A stretch of DNA of 64,000 nt from Saprospiraceae bacterium (GTDB taxonomy: Bacteria > Bacteroidota > Bacteroidia > Chitinophagales > Saprospiraceae), in contig JADJTQ010000002.1 in the NCBI GenBank assembly GCA_016711125.1, forward strand, positions 372,001 to 436,000, given 5' to 3'. Positions 1 to 10,913 of the stretch are shown here, one piece after another. The notes beneath the pieces are model-generated. The model ran no database searches. It was not told where the DNA came from and was given only the letters and a program-made list of their open reading frames with translations. How positions within the stretch are numbered: position 1 is the stretch's first letter; the number at the start of each line of letters is the position of its first letter. Made by a program: the position numbers and the translations under genes.

Positions 1-904
1 AGAGCTCAGTCAATTGCAAATTTTTAGCCGCTTCGCCGTAGGTTATCTGAAGTCGATTAACCAGCGTTGCGAGACGGCTGCGTTGTAATTCTCCTTCGCG
101 GGCAGAATAAATATTCTGGCTTTGATCAATGAAACTTGCCAGTCGATATTCCGAATTCGCCAATTCCTGAGCCAGGGAATCGGCCTTATGTTTGACAATC
201 TGATAGGTGGTTTGAGCCTTTTCAATCGATTTCTCAATATAGTAGTCTCTTAGTTTTACAAAAATTGTATCGAGAAATGCAATAGATAGATCCTGATGGG
301 TTGCATTAAACTTTAAGGTCATGATACCCGTGTCCTCATCGTATGAGGTTTTGTACATCCCTTCGCTTTTTTCAGAGCCCAGGACAACACCCATCAAACT
401 TTTAAAAACGCGATTTTCCCTCATGGTAAACTGATCTATATCTGAATGGCTAAATCGAAAATCTTTCAGCCCGGTGGTATCATCTCTCCATCGTCTGGGT
501 AAGTCTGAATAATCAATGATATGGTTAGCAATGAAATCTTTTTTTGCTCTTACCTCTGCTTTGGAAAAAAGTGCCATTTGAATGACTCTGCGGGATTTGG
601 AAATTTCGAGAATCTTATCAAGGTTATAGGTACTGGTTGCCGCGGATCGAAAACCAAATTGACCTAATAGTCCGGAAATTGAACTTAAATTACGGCCTTC
701 ATCTTCATCAACCATAAAGGTAAGTGCGGCAGGGTATGTGGCTGGGGTCGAATAAGCTTGATAAAGCTTAAATCCTAAAAAAGGCAGCGCAATAAGACCA
801 ATCCAAAGCCAGTTTCGCCAGAGTTCTTTCCAGTATTCCTGGATTTTTAAAATCAACTCTTTGAGTGTGATTTCCTCCCCATAAGGATTAGCATTCTGAT
901 CCAT
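1..904 (-). CDS. Wzz/GumC-type polysaccharide chain-length determinant, N-terminal part (runs off left edge)
   Basis: About 301 residues are visible, starting at an ATG (902-904) that directly abuts the metH stop codon (905-907). Residues about 30-50 form a hydrophobic membrane segment (WLWIGLIALPFLGFKLY) after a short charged cytoplasmic start. The rest is a periplasmic stretch with a coiled-coil-like, charged, Gln/Arg-rich end. This is the architecture of the Wzz/chain-length determinant family, which sets polymer length in O-antigen, capsule or exopolysaccharide export. The end of the protein (second membrane segment, any tyrosine-kinase domain) lies outside the window, so a stand-alone Wzz cannot be told from a Wzc-like fusion. 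The reading frame is intact in the visible part. Zero spacing to metH suggests co-transcription but no functional link. Confidence 0.72.
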   Translation of the reverse strand, partial: MDQNANPYGEEITLKELILKIQEYWKELWRNWLWIGLIALPFLGFKLYQAYSTPATYPAALTFMVDEDEGRNLSSISGLLGQFGFRSAATSTYNLDKILEISKSRRVIQMALFSKAEVRAKKDFIANHIIDYSDLPRRWRDDTTGLKDFRFSHSDIDQFTMRENRVFKSLMGVVLGSEKSEGMYKTSYDEDTGIMTLKFNATHQDLSIAFLDTIFVKLRDYYIEKSIEKAQTTYQIVKHKADSLAQELANSEYRLASFIDQSQNIYSAREGELQRSRLATLVNRLQITYGEAAKNLQLTEL

Positions 905-3900
905 CTATGCGGGCTCGTAATTGAGAAAGGGTGCCATCCATTTTTCAGCTTCTTCAACTGACATCGATTTTCTTTCAGCATAGTCAAGCACCTGATCCTG
1001 ACTTATCTGACCAAGTCCAAAATATTTGCTGTCGGGATGACTAAAATACCATCCACTTACCGCTGCTGTAGGATACATAGCAAAATGCTCGGTCAATGAA
1101 AGATCAATATGGTCGGTTACCTTAAGTAATTCAAATAGAGTCTGTTTTTCCGTATGTTCCGGGCAGGCTGGATATCCAGGTGCTGGACGAATTCCCTGAT
1201 ATTTTTCATGGATGAGCTCCTCTGGGGTTAAACTTTCCGATTGCGCGTAGCCCCAAAGTTCGGTCCTTATTTTTTGGTGTAGGAGTTCGGTAAAAGCTTC
1301 TGCCAGTCGATCAGCCAGGGCCTTGACCATGATAGCTTGGTAATCATCATGGGCTTCTTCAAACATTCTAACCCACTTTTCGATGCCAACTCCAGTGGTG
1401 ACAGCAAAAGCTCCAATGTAATCCTGCTTGGACCCTTTTGGAGCGATAAAGTCAGCCAAACACAGATTGGGTTGCCCAGCGGCTTTCTTTCGTTGCTGTC
1501 TTAGGAAATGCAAAACCCTAGATGGAACTGAAAGTGAAGAATCTTCATAGACTTCGACGTCATCGTCAACGGATGCCGCTGGAAAAATACCTAAAACCGC
1601 CTGGGCGGTTAGCCACTTTTTATCAATAATCTGTCGAAGTAATTTTTGAGCATCATCAAACAATCGGGTGGCCTCCTCACCCACAATAGTGTCAGATAAG
1701 ATTTGAGGATATTTTCCCGCCAACTGCCAGCTGCTGAAAAATGGCGTCCAATCGATATAAGAAGCGATTTCTTCCAGGTCATAGCTTTGATAGACCTTAA
1801 CCCCTATAAAATTTGGCTTAGGGGGCGTGTAATTTGCCAAGTCGAGTCTCGCACGATTATCTCTCGCTCGGCCAAGCGAGATGAATTCCTTGGCACTAAG
1901 CTGTCCTGCCCGCTGTCTCCGCACGGTCTCGTACTGTTGCTTTATTTCATTTGTAAAATCATCACGATGGCTTTCATTTTCGGAAAGTAGAGATCCGACT
2001 ACCCCCACACATCGTGATGCATCCAGTACATGCACCACAGTCCCATCATAATTTGGTTCAATTTTGACGGCTGTATGCACTTTAGATGTAGTTGCTCCTC
2101 CAATCAAAAGAGGGATAGTAAAGTTCAGACGTTTCATCTCCTTAGCGACATGAACCATCTCATCTAGCGAAGGAGTTATCAATCCGCTCAAACCAACAAT
2201 ATTGACCTTCTCTTTAATGGCAATATCCAGGATTTTAACCGCTGGAACCATGACCCTAAGTCAATAATTTCATAGTTATTGCATCCTAGTACAACACCCA
2301 CAATATTTTTTCCTATGTCATGCACATCACCTTTTACCGTGGCGAGTAATACTCTTCCTTTGGGTTTCGCCTCAGCTCCTTTTGCCTTTTCAAGTTCGAT
2401 ATATGGAGTCAGGTATGCTACTGACGTCTTCATGACCCTTGCACTTTTGACAACTTGCGGGAGAAACATTTTACCAGATCCGAAAAGATCTCCTACGATG
2501 TTCATTCCATCCATCAAAGGGCCTTCAATGACATCTAGCGCTCTTGGATATTTCAGACGCGCCTCTTCGGTATCTTCTTCAATAAATTCAGTTAGTCCTT
2601 TGACGAGGGCATGGGCAATCCGTTCTTCAACTAAAGCTGAACGCCAAGCCAAATCACGTTCAAGTTGTTTCCCATTACTTTTGACCGTCTCTGCATATTG
2701 AGTCAGAGCCTCGGTGGCTTCAGGATTCCGATCAAAAATCACATCTTCAACCAATTTGAGAAGGTCTTTGGGTATCTCCTCATAGACTTCAATCATGCCT
2801 GCATTGACGATGCCCATATCCATACCAACTTGCACTGCGTGATACAGAAATGAGGCATGCATGGCTTCACGTACCATGTCGTTGCCCCGGAAGGAGAAGG
2901 AAAGATTACTAACCCCTCCGCTTATTTTGGCTCCTGGGCAAAGTTTTTTGATCTGCTTAACAGCCTCCAAATAATAAATGCCATAACGGTTATGCTCTTC
3001 GATACCTGTCGCAATCGCAAAAATATTGGGATCAAAAATGATGTCTTCCGGCTTAAAATGTACTTCTTTGGTCAAGATGCGGTAGGCTCTCTGGCAGATT
3101 TGCACTTTACGTTCGATCGTATCGGCCTGCCCAGACTCATCAAATGCCATCACCACCACAGCTGCACCATATCTTCTTACCGTTTTGGCTTGTTGTACGA
3201 ATATTTCTTCTCCTTCTTTAAGTGAAATACTATTAACCACTCCTTTGCCTTGAAGACACTTAAGGCCGGCCTCAATCACACTAAACTTGGATGAGTCTAC
3301 CATGATGGGGAGTTTAGCGATATCAGGCTCTGAAGCTATCAGATTTAAGAACTTGGTCATGGCTTCTTCAGAATTCAGAAGCCCTTCATCCATATTCACA
3401 TCAATGATTTGAGCACCTCCTTCCACTTGTTGACGAGCTACCTCCAAGGCTTCGTCGTACCTGTCTTCTTTGATCAGCCGGGCAAACTGACGCGAACCTG
3501 TGACATTCGTACGCTCCCCAATGTTGATGAAATTGGAATCTGGCCGAATGAATAGAGGTTCCATGCCACTTAAGGCTGTATACGATTTCTTGCTTTTGGC
3601 CTGACGAGGAGTAACTCCCTGAACTGCTTTGACCATCATTTGGATGTGCTCTGGAGTAGTGCCGCAACATCCTCCAATGATGTTGACAAAACCACTTTCG
3701 GCAAATTCACGAATGAGCCGGGTCATTTCTTCAGGCTGCTGGTCATATTCACCAAACTCATTGGGAAGACCGGCGTTGGGATAAGCACTAATAAAACAAG
3801 GAGCAATCTCAGAGAGATCATGAAGGTAAGGCCTCATTTCTTTTGCTCCTAACGCACAGTTGAGGCCCACGCTAAATAATTTCATATGACTAACGGAGAT

Positions 3901-4599
3901 CCAAAATGCTTCGACTGTCTGTCCCGAAAGTGTTCTACCACTCGCATCGGTGATTGTGCCCGAAACCATGACCGGTAAATCCAATTGTTTCTCCTCCAAG
4001 AGAACGTCGATGGCGTACAACGCAGCTTTGCAGTTGAGCGTATCAAATACTGTTTCAACCAGGAGAATATCAACTCCCCCGTCAATCAAGCCTCTTGCCT
4101 GCTCATAATAGGCCTCGACTAGCTGATCAAAGCTAACAGACCGGTACCCGGGTTGATTAACATCAGGTGACAATGAGGCACTTCGGGTCGTAGGACCAAT
4201 AGCTCCGGCAACAAATCGGGGTTTGCTACTGGATTGTTGAGCAAAAATGTCTATTGCCGTCCTGGCTGCTTTGCCAGCTGCAACATTAATATCATAGGCA
4301 AGATGTTGAAGATGATAGTCTGCTTGCGAAATAGCCTGACTATTAAAAGTATTGGTTTCAATGATATCAGCACCTGCCTGGAGATATGCCAAATGAATGT
4401 CGGTGATGATCCCTGGTTTCGTCAAAGAAAGAAGATCATTGTTACCCTGCAGGTCATGCGGATGATTTTTTAGAATATCTCCACGAAAATCATCTTCCGT
4501 CAATTGATACTTCTGAATCATCGTACCCATTGCTCCGTCAATGACCAAAATCCTTTCCTCGACCAACTGTTTGAGAAGTTCCTTCATAATCCGATTCAT
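905..4599 (-). CDS. metH: Cobalamin-dependent methionine synthase MetH (frame broken by one missing base)
   Basis: Transfers the methyl group of methyltetrahydrofolate to homocysteine through cobalamin. With one base restored the protein is 1231 residues, the usual MetH length, with all four modules in order: homocysteine-binding module with zinc cysteines near residues 247 and 309-310 (GLNCALG, GGCCGTT), pterin-binding module, B12 module with the DVHDIG cobalt-ligand motif near 758-763, and C-terminal AdoMet reactivation domain with RPAPGYPACP near 1137. The frame breaks at the CCC run 2254-2256, about 20 residues after DVHDIG. A fourth C (G in the coding strand) gives DLGVMVPAVKIL, the expected family sequence, and joins both halves. 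The span of 3695 nt is one short of a multiple of three. Start is at 4599 (MNRIMKELL) or 4587 (MKELL). No cobalamin riboswitch was recognised upstream. Confidence 0.93.
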
Positions 4600-4824
4600 G
4601 TCTCGATAAACGATGCAAAGTACCGGAATATTGATGACTAATCCAATGTTCGACCTCCAAGGTGTCCCTCAGTAGACAATTAGAATAATGGTCCCTTTCA
4701 AGGAGGCCATCTGACTATGTCAAAAAGCAGTTGACAGCTGACGAATCATTGGCCGGCAATCTTAGGGATGGATGATCAGTAAAAATGCTGGTTTTACAGT
4801 CATCACTATTCACACTATGGGGCA
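4600..4824. other. Intergenic region upstream of metH
   Basis: This 225-bp gap lies between metH and the DUF2911 gene, both on the minus strand. I see no gene, terminator hairpin or recognisable riboswitch. On the minus strand TACTTTG (revcomp of 4615-4621, CAAAGTA) is a shortened form of the Bacteroidota -7 box and may be part of the metH promoter. Confidence 0.3.
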
Positions 4825-5957
4825 TTAATTGATATCCTGTTTCAGCTTCAATTTTTCGACGGCATCTTTCATGGCATCTTTGTTTAGTTGATCCGGGGCT
4901 TCCTCGTAAGCCATCTCTGCATATTTTAGTGCCTCTTCGTAACGACCTGTTGCAGCCAGTCCTCTTGCCATACCTACATTAGTGGGCCATATCCCTGAAA
5001 ATTGTTTGTGATTGTATTTAAAAATCTCCAGCGCTTTGTCTTTCATACCCATACTGACCAGCTGTCTACCCAACTGATGAATTTCAAAGGCGGTGGTACC
5101 CGGATTCTTAACGGCTACCATCATAGTTTCTTCGGCTTCGGTAGTCTTGCCCATCTTCATCAAAATCGTGGCTTTATTTTGGAGTGTATTAAAATTGCTT
5201 ACCCCAACAAATGGGGCACTAATTGCGGCCTCGGCCCAGATAAGTGCCTGATCGAGATGGGTCTCATTGTTGAGGCAAAACTGTGAAGCGGTGACCCAGT
5301 TCAGATAGTTGAATCCCGCAGAGCCTTGCAACTGAGCTGCAAACGAGCTGACATATAAATCATTATAATCTATTATTTCTATGTTCATTGGAATCATTTT
5401 GCGCTCCCACATTAAAGCGAGGGTTGCTTTAGTTGGCTTACGGTCAATAAATTGGTAAGTGAGCCATTCCGTATGCTCGCAAGCCCCTGGCTGAACCTCC
5501 ACCCGTAGTGCATCATCTTTTCATCATAAAAAAAACTACCCCATTGGCTGGTATTGTTGGAAAAGATCCAGATCCAGGGACCAGATTCTTTAGCGATGAG
5601 ATGTAGTCCGTAAGCACCCGCTTTAAGCTCCTTTCCTTCAATGAGGACGTTGTTTGAAAAAGTAATGACGGTGTTTTCGTTGGCTCCGGCTCGCCATGGT
5701 CCGGGATTCCCGTTTCCAAATCCTAGATTAGTAAGTCCATAAGGTACCAGAGTACCCCAAATTTTACCAGTTCGATCTTCACCGGATGGCCCGGTAACAT
5801 CAGGACTATTGTACTGGACCGTGACATTCGCAAGACCTCCAATATGCTGAGTAACCACGGATTTTTGATTATCACCACTGGGTGGTATGCTTAAAGTTTG
5901 TGCAAACGAAGATCCGATCGTGGCAATCAAAGATGCGAGAAGAAGGTATTTTTTCAT
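4825..5957 (-). CDS. Secreted DUF2911 protein with C-terminal TPR region (frame broken by one missing base)
   Basis: The start at 5957 gives a clear signal peptide (MKKYLLLASLIATIGSSFAQ). A DUF2911 domain follows (residues about 20-190, with GEDRTGKIWGTLVPYG, WRAGANENT, GAYGLH and WIWIFSNN), then a TPR-like region of helix pairs (about 240-375). The frame breaks at the TTTT run 5518-5521. One more T restores DEKDDALRVEVQPGA and joins the halves into 377 residues; the span is one base short of a multiple of three. DUF2911 proteins are common secreted or periplasmic proteins of Bacteroidota with no established function. The TPR end suggests protein-protein contact (inference). The next gene upstream is divergent, so this one probably has its own promoter. 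Confidence 0.82.
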
Positions 5958-6237
5958 AGCAAAAGCTTTAGATGAATAAGATAAGTGCTTGCAAAATAAC
6001 TTGGTCTATCCATTTTTGGCCATGTATTCGATCAGGAGACATATAACCTCGATTGAGGAAAGACAAAATGATGCAAAACCACTTCGCAGCATGGATCAAC
6101 GAGACCGAACTTTAAAAAAAGGTGAAGATTAATTTCTTCTACAACCATTCACATCAAGTTGCGTAAGTTTACCAACCTCTTAGTCAAAAATTGACGTTGA
6201 CAAAAACAATAGTATTTTTGCACTCTACTAAAACAGG
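5958..6237. other. Divergent intergenic region with a possible repeat fragment
   Basis: This 280-bp gap lies between the minus-strand DUF2911 gene and the plus-strand gene at 6238. It holds the plus-strand promoter at 6191-6220. At about 6146-6184 there is a short sequence (catcaagttgcgt, then a degenerate caacctcttag) matching the right end of the dispersed element at 36158-36386. I read it as an eroded solo end with low confidence. Confidence 0.35.
6191..6220 (+). promoter_or_regulatory. Bacteroidota-type sigma-A promoter
   Basis: TTG at 6191-6193 and TATTTTTG at 6213-6220 are 19 bp apart, matching the TTTG/TAnnTTTG promoter of Bacteroidota. The predicted transcript would begin about 10 nt before the start codon at 6238. 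Confidence 0.6.
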
Positions 6238-7649
6238 ATGAATCAGCGTCAGATCCTAGATACAGATCAAAAAGCACTTGAAATAAATCTGGATAAGCGG
6301 ATCTATGGCACTTTTGCCGAGATCGGAGCCGGGCAGGAAGTGGCCCGAATTTTCTTTAAAGTGGGCGCTGCGGCAGGCACCATAGCCAAAACGATGTCTG
6401 CTTATGATAAGACCTTCTCCGATAAAATTTATGGTTCGGAAAAAGTGGTCGCTATGTCTGTGAATCCCGCCTTTACAAGATGCTTGATCATGAATACCAT
6501 CTCTTGCACTCCCGACTGAAGCATGAAAGACCTTCTAACTTGTTTTTTGTTTTTGCTGATACAATCGCTTCCCTTAACTATCAGCGTACAGTTAAAGGTC
6601 ATGGTTGGCTAGGAGTACGGTTTCAACTCCATCCCAATAGGGAGCCTAATGACTTTGTAGTGCATGTAAAAATGCTCGACAATGATCCGCAGCAGCAACA
6701 ATCTGCTATTGGAGTCTTGGGAGTCAACATGATCTATGCTTGTTTTAATCATTATGGCGATCAAAAGGCGCTGATCGAATCTTTGCATGATGGAATCCGT
6801 GAAAGGGTCACCATAGATTTAATTCGGTTAAGTGGACCTGACTTTGCAGAAATTGATAGCCGGTTAGTTTGCCTTGACATGGTAAGACTAGGGTTGACTG
6901 ACGTCGCTATGTTTGATGAGCATGGGCAATGTATACACGCTTCCGAATTTCTATATAAAAAATCATTGATGGTGGTGCGGGGTCATTTTAGACCGCCGAC
7001 CTTGGTAACCAGCGATGTATTCGATGTCGCATATAAACAGTTTATGTCTGATGCGGGTGCCGATGGTGAGAAGTCTGAAATTATGGCCGAGCTCACCCTT
7101 GATTACCTGGGATCCAATGGCGGCATCAGGGATCAGGATTATCTGGATCGAGCCGACATGTTATGTGCCGGCCGGCAAAAAGTGATCGTTTCAAATTGCA
7201 CAAATCATATCGGATTAATTCATTATTTGGACGACTTCAGAATCTCGACCCTTGGATTGGTCATTGGTGTACGGGAGCTTTCTGACCTTATAACCAATAA
7301 GTACGAGAAGCATAAGGAAGGTATGTTATTGGCTGAATTCGGGCAACTATTCACTAAGAATCTCCGAGTTTATGCATACCCTGCTTTGTCAGACGATCTT
7401 AAGACACTCATTACACTAGAAAACCTCCCAATACCAAGCGGTATAGAGTTTCTGGTAAAATTTTTAATTGAAAATCATTTCATCGTATCCGTCAGAAATT
7501 ACAATAGTGAGATTTTGTCGATCATGCCCAATGACATTTTTCAAATGATTCAATCAGGCACACTCGGATGGGAAAGATTTCTCCCTGATGTATTGGCAAA
7601 TAAAATCAAAGAAAAAAGTCTATTCGGATATTGTAATACAAATCTATGA
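6238..7649 (+). CDS. Conserved protein of unknown function, YGTFAEIGAGQEVAR family (frame broken by one missing base)
   Basis: With one base restored this is 470 residues. The N-terminus carries the distinctive stretches RIYGTFAEIGAGQEVAR and GTIAKTMSAYDKTFSD, then KMLDHEY, FFVFADTIA and KGHGWLGVRFQ. I recognise these as a family conserved across Bacteroidota and some other phyla. From memory, members are often labelled nicotinate/nicotinamide nucleotide adenylyltransferase, but I see no (H/T)xGH nucleotidyltransferase motif and do not adopt that name. The break is in the A-run 6440-6444: a sixth A gives GSEKSGRYVCESRLYKMLDHEY, joining both halves, and the span is one base short of a multiple of three. 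No signal peptide, so probably cytoplasmic. Its stop overlaps the next start (ATGA at 7646), so the two are translationally coupled. Confidence 0.75.
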
Positions 7650-8470
7650 GAGCCGTATACTTTCTACTAGGGGTTTCGTTCATCACCTGCAAAACGTCTG
7701 ACCCCAACAATGATCAACTGAAAAGTATGTTACCTGGCATTACATTACCGGAAAATTTATCGACAATTGGATCCGATACAATTGGAGTTTGGTCAATCGA
7801 TTATATAATGGGTAAATTTGAGCCGGCAGAAGATACAGCTTTCATTCTGATAGATAGTAGGTATGCTGATCGGGAGGGTCTTTATTTACGTAAAGATGTG
7901 TATCAAGCCTTTTTACAGATGCATGATGCCGCTCTAACCGAAAACATTAAACTGATCATCCGGTCGGCAACAAGAAATTTTGAGTATCAAAAGAAGATCT
8001 GGGAGGATAAGTGGGATGGAAGAATTGCCCTCGAATCAAATAAAAGAGCGAATACTATCACCGATGAAGCATTGCGTGCTCGAGAGATTTTGAAGTACAG
8101 CTCCATGCCGGGAAGTTCGCGACATCATTGGGGTACAGACATTGATCTCAATGCATTTAATAATGCCTTTTTTGAAAATGGTTCGGGTCTCCTGATTTAC
8201 AACTGGCTTATGAATCATGCTGGTTCATTTGGATTTTGCCAACCCTATAGCCAGAAGGATTCTTCCCGACCCAATGGATATGAGGAAGAAAAATGGCATT
8301 GGTCGTATTTACCCATATCGAGGCAGCTCACAGTATTGGCCGAAAAAAATCTAAGGGACACTATGATCACTGGATTTAAAGGCGCTGAGCAAGCTCAAAA
8401 TCTGGAGATTGTGCGCAATTATGTTCTAGGAATTGATAGTACTTGCCTTGATCAAATCACAAAATTATAG
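7646..8470 (+). CDS. M15-family (VanY-like) D-alanyl-D-alanine carboxypeptidase, probable lipoprotein
   Basis: The 274-residue protein has a hydrophobic start ending in a lipobox-like FITC (Cys near 15), so it is probably lipid-anchored. Zinc-ligand motifs of peptidase family M15B are visible: SRHHWGTDIDLN (about residues 157-168, His and Asp ligands) and the late EEKWHWSYLP (about 214-223, catalytic Glu and final His). The region ATRNFEYQKKIWEDKW matches the helix preceding the first motif in VanY proteins. Family members trim D-alanine from peptidoglycan stem peptides in the periplasm. The start overlaps the stop of the preceding gene by 4 nt, which indicates coupling, although no functional link is known. 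Confidence 0.85.
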   Translation: MRAVYFLLGVSFITCKTSDPNNDQLKSMLPGITLPENLSTIGSDTIGVWSIDYIMGKFEPAEDTAFILIDSRYADREGLYLRKDVYQAFLQMHDAALTENIKLIIRSATRNFEYQKKIWEDKWDGRIALESNKRANTITDEALRAREILKYSSMPGSSRHHWGTDIDLNAFNNAFFENGSGLLIYNWLMNHAGSFGFCQPYSQKDSSRPNGYEEEKWHWSYLPISRQLTVLAEKNLRDTMITGFKGAEQAQNLEIVRNYVLGIDSTCLDQITKL

Positions 8471-8705
8471 TCGGTCTTCTCACAGTTTTAGAGCATGAAT
8501 CCACGCCATTAAATATGTATGGGCTGCAATAATAATCAGCCTAAGCCTTTGGTTCTCTGGTCGTTAGACATAGACAAAATATAATACTCCTACATCGTTG
8601 CTACCATTCCAGTCCAACTCTTCGATTTGTTAAGGTCGCAATATGGCATCTTGGATAAGTAATTAATTGTTTATCTTAATAGCCAGATAAAGCGTTACGA
8701 ACAAT

Positions 8706-9260
8706 ATGTCACTCACACAATCCAACATGCTGGAGCTTGGAACTGCTGCTCCTTACTTTAGTCTATCGGATGTAGTATCAGGTGAAACAATTTCACTAGA
8801 CGACCTGACATCTGGCCTTGGCACCGTTATCATATTTTGGTGTAACCATTGTCCTTATGTGTTGCATGTAACCGACAAAGTCATTGAGATCGCCGAAAAA
8901 TATATGATGAAGGGCTTTAATTTTGCAGCAATTTCATCAAATGATACGGTTAAATATCCGCAGGATGGCCCTGAAAAAATGAGGCAGCTTGCTGAAGAGA
9001 GAAACTATCCATTTCCATACTTATGGGACGAAGATCAAAATGTGGCCAAGGACTTTGATGCCGCATGCACCCCTGATTTTTATGTTTTCGATCGTAATAT
9101 GGAATTGATTTACAGAGGTCAACTAGATGGTTCACGACCAGGAAATAACATTCCAGTGACGGGTGAAGATCTTGAAAATGCCCTTAATGCGATAATCCTG
9201 AAGGAGCCTGTATCTGTGGATCAAAAACCCAGTGCCGGCTGTAACATAAAGTGGAAATAG
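8706..9260 (+). CDS. Thioredoxin-fold redoxin (AhpC/TSA, ResA-like family)
   Basis: The 184-residue protein has no signal peptide. A redoxin domain covers nearly the whole length: GTAAPYFSLSDV at the start, then IIFWCNHCPYVLHV with the CxxC pair (about residues 46-49), a YPFPYLWDEDQ loop and a conserved CTPDFYVFD cis-proline strand. The CNHCPYV version of the active site marks a widespread bacterial family of unassigned peroxiredoxin or thiol-disulfide oxidoreductases. It is probably a cytoplasmic thiol reductase or peroxidase (inference). The 235-bp gap upstream (8471-8705) shows no other gene, so it is probably transcribed on its own. Confidence 0.82.
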   Translation: MSLTQSNMLELGTAAPYFSLSDVVSGETISLDDLTSGLGTVIIFWCNHCPYVLHVTDKVIEIAEKYMMKGFNFAAISSNDTVKYPQDGPEKMRQLAEERNYPFPYLWDEDQNVAKDFDAACTPDFYVFDRNMELIYRGQLDGSRPGNNIPVTGEDLENALNAIILKEPVSVDQKPSAGCNIKWK

Positions 9261-9322
9261 GCAATTTGAAAGTCTGCGCAATGGTTAAATCGCCAGGTCA
9301 ACCAGGTTGCTACAATCGGCGG

Positions 9323-10081
9323 CTAAAAAGGCCATATGACCAATCCAATTGAAAATGGAGTCACTTTATATCCATTATCCTTGTCCTTTTCAAATAAATT
9401 GTTCAAGTCGATGGTAGTATAAAGGATAAGTGGTCCATATCCGATTTCGCCACGCAAACCATAGCGAAAAGTGTTAAGTCCATAGTTGTCTTTGATTTTA
9501 TCCTTATTTCCTTTTTCCTTGGTTTTAAAATTGGCACCCAATAAAAGACTGGCATAACCGCCTGCGCTCAAGTGAAAAGAGCGATATGGGTACCTGGGAT
9601 TAGACTTGATATTAAACAATATTGGCAGCGTCAGATAAGTGGATGCCAATCTATTTTTCTTAAATCTTCGATTTTCAAAAAATTGAAATTTGGCCTCCGG
9701 GGTATCAGCCAATAAGATGACCGGATTATCAAAACTATAGCGATGAGATTCAAGCGATAGTCCATACACCAAGTTGAGATGTCGCTTTGCCAAACTTAGT
9801 CTTTGCTGCACCAAATGCAGATTTAAATTAGTTGATTTAAAAAGACGGAGTTCAAATGGGTCAATGCCATTTTCGAGTCTGTATGTTGTTGAAGCTGAAA
9901 GAGCATTAAATCCAAAATCTACCAGACCATAACGTGTTTTGATCTTATTATTACGGTGCGAACTATTCTTCTTAAAATTCTCGCCCGAAAAAAGAGTATC
10001 ATGATCTCTATGATTGTCATCTTGTGCCTTTACAGGCTTGCCAATCAAAAGAACGATCGGGAAAATTAATATCTGTTTCAT
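9323..10081 (-). CDS. Outer-membrane beta-barrel protein, last gene of an ECF sigma set
   Basis: The 252-residue protein starts with a signal peptide (MKQILIFPIVLLIGKPVKAQ), followed by a charged linker and then alternating amphipathic strands (YGLVDFGFNAL, FHLSAGGYASLLLGA, PFSIGLVIWPF). It ends in an aromatic residue, as outer-membrane barrels do. This resembles the small PorT-like barrel family common in Bacteroidota. It lies 8 bp after the anti-sigma-like gene and is probably co-transcribed with it and the ECF sigma factor at 10914-11399. Sigma, anti-sigma and barrel gene together are a frequent arrangement in this phylum. The substrate or signal is unknown. Confidence 0.7.
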   Translation of the reverse strand: MKQILIFPIVLLIGKPVKAQDDNHRDHDTLFSGENFKKNSSHRNNKIKTRYGLVDFGFNALSASTTYRLENGIDPFELRLFKSTNLNLHLVQQRLSLAKRHLNLVYGLSLESHRYSFDNPVILLADTPEAKFQFFENRRFKKNRLASTYLTLPILFNIKSNPRYPYRSFHLSAGGYASLLLGANFKTKEKGNKDKIKDNYGLNTFRYGLRGEIGYGPLILYTTIDLNNLFEKDKDNGYKVTPFSIGLVIWPF

Positions 10082-10089
10082 AGGTATTA

Positions 10090-10905
10090 TTATTTAAGGT
10101 CAACATATGTCTCAGGAATCACTTTTTCGCGGATGCTGGTTTCCCCAATTTCTTCCTGGAGTCCAGTGGGTAGCAGATTAGCCCTTGCCAGTAATCGACC
10201 AATTTTCGAAAATGGATCATTCTGGATCTCTTCATTTTCGATGAGGAGGTTATTCGGTCTATGATCAATCTTGTATTCCAAAAGAATGTCTGGTTTGAAG
10301 TCAATTTTTTCAATAAGAGCCATCGTACGAATTGGACCATGAAGCTCCTCATTTTCGTTAGGCGTTATCAAAACAAGCTCTTCCTTTGGCTCTGCAATTT
10401 CCGTTTCTGAAAATAAAGCCTTCCTTATTTTCCTCTTTTTTGGATCAGAGATGCTTGGAGACTTTTCTGTTGTAGTTGCCATCAATCCGATATCTGGATT
10501 GCTTATTTTAATTTCGGGTTTCTCCTGCAAAGTAATGTCCCTGTAAGGAAGTTTATCTTGAATATTCTCTTTAATACTTTTTAGCTGCTCGAGGTCACTA
10601 GTTGGCTGTTTGTTTAATTGAATTAAAACTGTAGATAAGAGAATCAATACTAAAATTATTGCAGCGATATTTTTAACGTAAAATAAAATTGGTCTAATTT
10701 TGGAGTTGTCTCGGTACAGAGTCGATTTATTAGGCATAATTGGCGTAAAAGAAGGGAGTACAACCAGTTCAAAGTCGTCTATATTTTTCCTTATTGCCGG
10801 ATGTGCGTTCAGGAAGTGCTCAAAATGCTGTCGATCGGCAGCATTTAAATTGCCTTCGATAAAGTCAAGAGCAAATTCTTCATAATTTTCTTTTGTGATC
10901 TTCAT
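10090..10905 (-). CDS. Membrane-bound anti-sigma-factor-like protein
   Basis: The 271-residue protein has a short acidic N-terminal cytoplasmic part (YEEFALDFIEGNLNAADRQHFEHFL, the typical start of Bacteroidota anti-sigma proteins), one transmembrane helix at about residues 76-98 (IAAIILVLILLSTVLIQL), and a charged, low-complexity periplasmic half. It lies 8 bp after the ECF sigma gene at 10914 and 8 bp before the barrel gene. I infer that it sequesters the neighbouring sigma factor at the inner membrane and senses something in the periplasm. The sequence is too divergent to give a named anti-sigma family. Confidence 0.7.
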   Translation of the reverse strand: MKITKENYEEFALDFIEGNLNAADRQHFEHFLNAHPAIRKNIDDFELVVLPSFTPIMPNKSTLYRDNSKIRPILFYVKNIAAIILVLILLSTVLIQLNKQPTSDLEQLKSIKENIQDKLPYRDITLQEKPEIKISNPDIGLMATTTEKSPSISDPKKRKIRKALFSETEIAEPKEELVLITPNENEELHGPIRTMALIEKIDFKPDILLEYKIDHRPNNLLIENEEIQNDPFSKIGRLLARANLLPTGLQEEIGETSIREKVIPETYVDLK

Positions 10906-10913
10906 CTTATCTT

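Noticed and set aside
6238..7649. Naming this protein nicotinate-nucleotide adenylyltransferase
   Set aside because: A true NadD lies at 30838-31416, and this protein lacks the (H/T)xGH and ISSTxxR motifs of that family.
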